Below the pieces are notes generated by a model. That model was not told where the DNA came from. It did no database searches and saw only the letters and a program-made list of their open reading frames with translations. The position numbers were made by a program, and so were the translations under genes. DNA of 5,889 bases from Methanosarcinales archaeon (GTDB lineage Archaea > Halobacteriota > Syntropharchaeia > Alkanophagales > Methanospirareceae), in assembly GCA_003661125.1 (NCBI GenBank), contig QMVO01000120.1, forward strand, positions 1 to 5,889, read 5' to 3'. Positions within the stretch are counted from its first letter, which is position 1; the number at the start of each line of letters is the position of its first letter. This document shows positions 4,641-5,889 of this stretch, piece by piece.

Positions 4641-5770
4641 AAATGCGTGTATGTATGATTTCAAGTGTTGATATGAATACTCCGTATGGCTCTACTACCA
4701 GACCATATTACATATCAAAAAACTTGGTGGAATCTGGCTGCGAGATATTGCATATATGTACGAAGCCTCCGGGAAGGCAGGAAGAGGGTGTAAAGTATTT
4801 GCAAAAAAAGTATTATAAAAACAGATTTTGGGTTGTTCGCACCACCAGAGACATCTTCAGGATGTACAGAGAATGTAAGAATTTCAGACCCGATGTGCTG
4901 TATGTACACCAATTGAGCAATGCCTTGCGAACGTTACCATTGAAATATCGATCAAAGATACCTTTTGTATTCGATGCGCATTCTTCAATTTTTGAGTTGT
5001 ACGCTGTTCCAGATAGGTCATTTTACACCAAAAAGAAGTTTGAACTGCAGGAGAAATTGGTTTTGAATGCCTCAGATAAGGTAATCGCAGTATCAGAAGA
5101 GCTCAAGAGCTTCTTTTTGCAATATTTCTATATGCCTGAGGAGAAAATAGAACTGGTGAAGAACGGCGTGGATACGAATACTCTCAGACCGGCAGAACCC
5201 GATGTTAAACTAAAGAATGAATTGGGTATCTCTGACGATGATAAAGTTATAGTATTCACATGCCCAAGGGGCTTCTTTTCAAATGATATTGCTTTAAAAT
5301 ACTTTTTTCAAATGATTCCAAAATTTGAAGAAAGAGTGAAAAATGTAAAGTTCGTAATAATAGGAGGGGGTCCAAAATTTGAACCACCATCTCCTAATGT
5401 CATTTATACAGGTTTCGTTCAGGATTTGGCATCTTATATTAACCTGGGAGATGTGTGCGTTGCTCCTTATCCGGCATCTGCTGTTTGCGGTGGCACGAGG
5501 AACAAGGTTGCTGATTATTTTGCTTGTGGCAAGCCCGTAGTATCCACGAAAGAAGGAATACGAGGGTTTAATGACGCCGTGCCGAACAGAGATTTTTTGC
5601 TCGCTTCAGATTCAAATGATTTCATAGATAAACTCTTAACTGTTTTATATGATGAAAACCTTTCTAAAGAGCTGGGGGAAAATGCAAGGAGATTATCACT
5701 TAAGTATGACTGGCGTAACTTATCTGAGCAGGTTTTAAAAATACTGGAATCCGTTAAAAATACAAATTAG
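4637..5770 (+). CDS. GT4-type (GT-B fold) glycosyltransferase
   Basis: From ATG 4637 the protein has 377 residues and no membrane helix. The N-terminal Rossmann half begins MKMRVCMISSVDMNTPYGS (1-19) and includes DAHSS (113-117). The linker AVSEELKSFF (151-160) and KNGVDTNTLRP (175-185) is typical of GT4. The C-terminal donor half has VIIGGGP (240-246), YTGF (257-260), then GGTRNKVADYFACGKPVVST (285-304). In GT4 the E-x7-E pair sits in that last segment; here the positions are G285 and D293, so the usual first Glu is missing, as in some subgroups with a GTRxK loop. Retaining transfer from a nucleotide-sugar is expected. ATG 4637 overlaps the upstream TGA (ATGA) with AGGA at 4626-4629, indicating coupling. 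ATG 4643 is an alternative; ATG 4607 lacks a ribosome binding site. Confidence 0.9.
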   Translation: MKMRVCMISSVDMNTPYGSTTRPYYISKNLVESGCEILHICTKPPGRQEEGVKYLQKKYYKNRFWVVRTTRDIFRMYRECKNFRPDVLYVHQLSNALRTLPLKYRSKIPFVFDAHSSIFELYAVPDRSFYTKKKFELQEKLVLNASDKVIAVSEELKSFFLQYFYMPEEKIELVKNGVDTNTLRPAEPDVKLKNELGISDDDKVIVFTCPRGFFSNDIALKYFFQMIPKFEERVKNVKFVIIGGGPKFEPPSPNVIYTGFVQDLASYINLGDVCVAPYPASAVCGGTRNKVADYFACGKPVVSTKEGIRGFNDAVPNRDFLLASDSNDFIDKLLTVLYDENLSKELGENARRLSLKYDWRNLSEQVLKILESVKNTN

Positions 5771-5784
5771 GATAAATTTTCAGA

Positions 5785-5889
5785 ATGCTAAAGAGATATT
5801 TGAACCATGTAATTTTCAGATTAATAGGCACAACGACATTTACAAGATTAATAGAGTGGCGATTCGTTTTCAAATTGCTCAATCCTCAA
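5785..5889 (+). CDS. N-terminus of a probable SAM-dependent methyltransferase (3' end outside window)
   Basis: ATG 5785 begins 14 bases after the GT4 stop and stays open to the edge, giving 35 residues: MLKRYLNHVIFRLIGTTTFT, then RLIEWRFVFKLLNPQ. The last part resembles the lead-in helix (L-E-W-R-F-x-F-x-x-L-x-P) that comes just before the LDVGCG SAM-binding motif of class I methyltransferases common in glycan clusters. That motif would fall just outside the window, so the identification is inferred. Spacing and strand place it in the same operon. AGGATA near 5769 is a poor ribosome binding site at a long distance. Confidence 0.5.
   Translation, partial: MLKRYLNHVIFRLIGTTTFTRLIEWRFVFKLLNPQ

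Overview
The window looks archaeal, most likely euryarchaeal. The evidence is TATA boxes of TTTATATA type a short distance upstream of starts, ribosome binding sites of GGTGA type, heavy use of ATA, AGA and AGG codons, and many PIN/VapB/UPF0175 toxin-antitoxin pieces next to glycosyltransferases. The style recalls methanotrophic or alkanotrophic lineages such as Methanophagales (ANME-1), but the lineage is a guess from sequence style alone.

Bases 1-1069 hold no intact full-length gene. They are a graveyard of small toxin-antitoxin (TA) genes: an antitoxin tail (1-120), a UPF0175 antitoxin broken by two compensating frameshifts (271-474), the first strand of a PIN toxin (546-584), a shortened VapB-like antitoxin with good expression signals (635-763), a ribbon-helix-helix antitoxin frameshifted at an A-run (809-930), and the last strand of a PIN toxin (942-1046). 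A low-complexity CTAAATCCTAA direct repeat and a small palindromic repeat lie between the first two relics.

Bases 1070-1720 encode an intact PIG-L/LmbE-type zinc deacetylase. It is followed by a short palindrome, a near-consensus archaeal promoter, an intact 52-residue antitoxin-like gene (1834-1992) and its PIN toxin partner, which is cut to 26 codons (2003-2083).

From 2089 to the right edge the genes are tightly packed on the plus strand: a family 2 glycosyltransferase, a polytopic GT-C-like membrane glycosyltransferase, a GT4-type glycosyltransferase that overlaps it by 4 bases, and the start of what is probably a SAM-dependent methyltransferase. With the deacetylase they form a surface glycan, glycolipid or protein-glycosylation cluster. 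Cytoplasmic GT2 and GT4 enzymes could build a lipid-linked sugar, the deacetylase and methyltransferase could modify it, and the membrane enzyme could act on the outer face. That pathway is inferred from gene families and order.

The most unusual structure is inside the GT-C gene. A hairpin-rich stretch (3620-3742) with a 17-base direct repeat spaced exactly 60 bases apart resembles the noncoding repeat at 213-250. It looks like a small palindromic element inserted in frame into a cytoplasmic or external loop. I see no tRNA, rRNA, CRISPR array or transposase.
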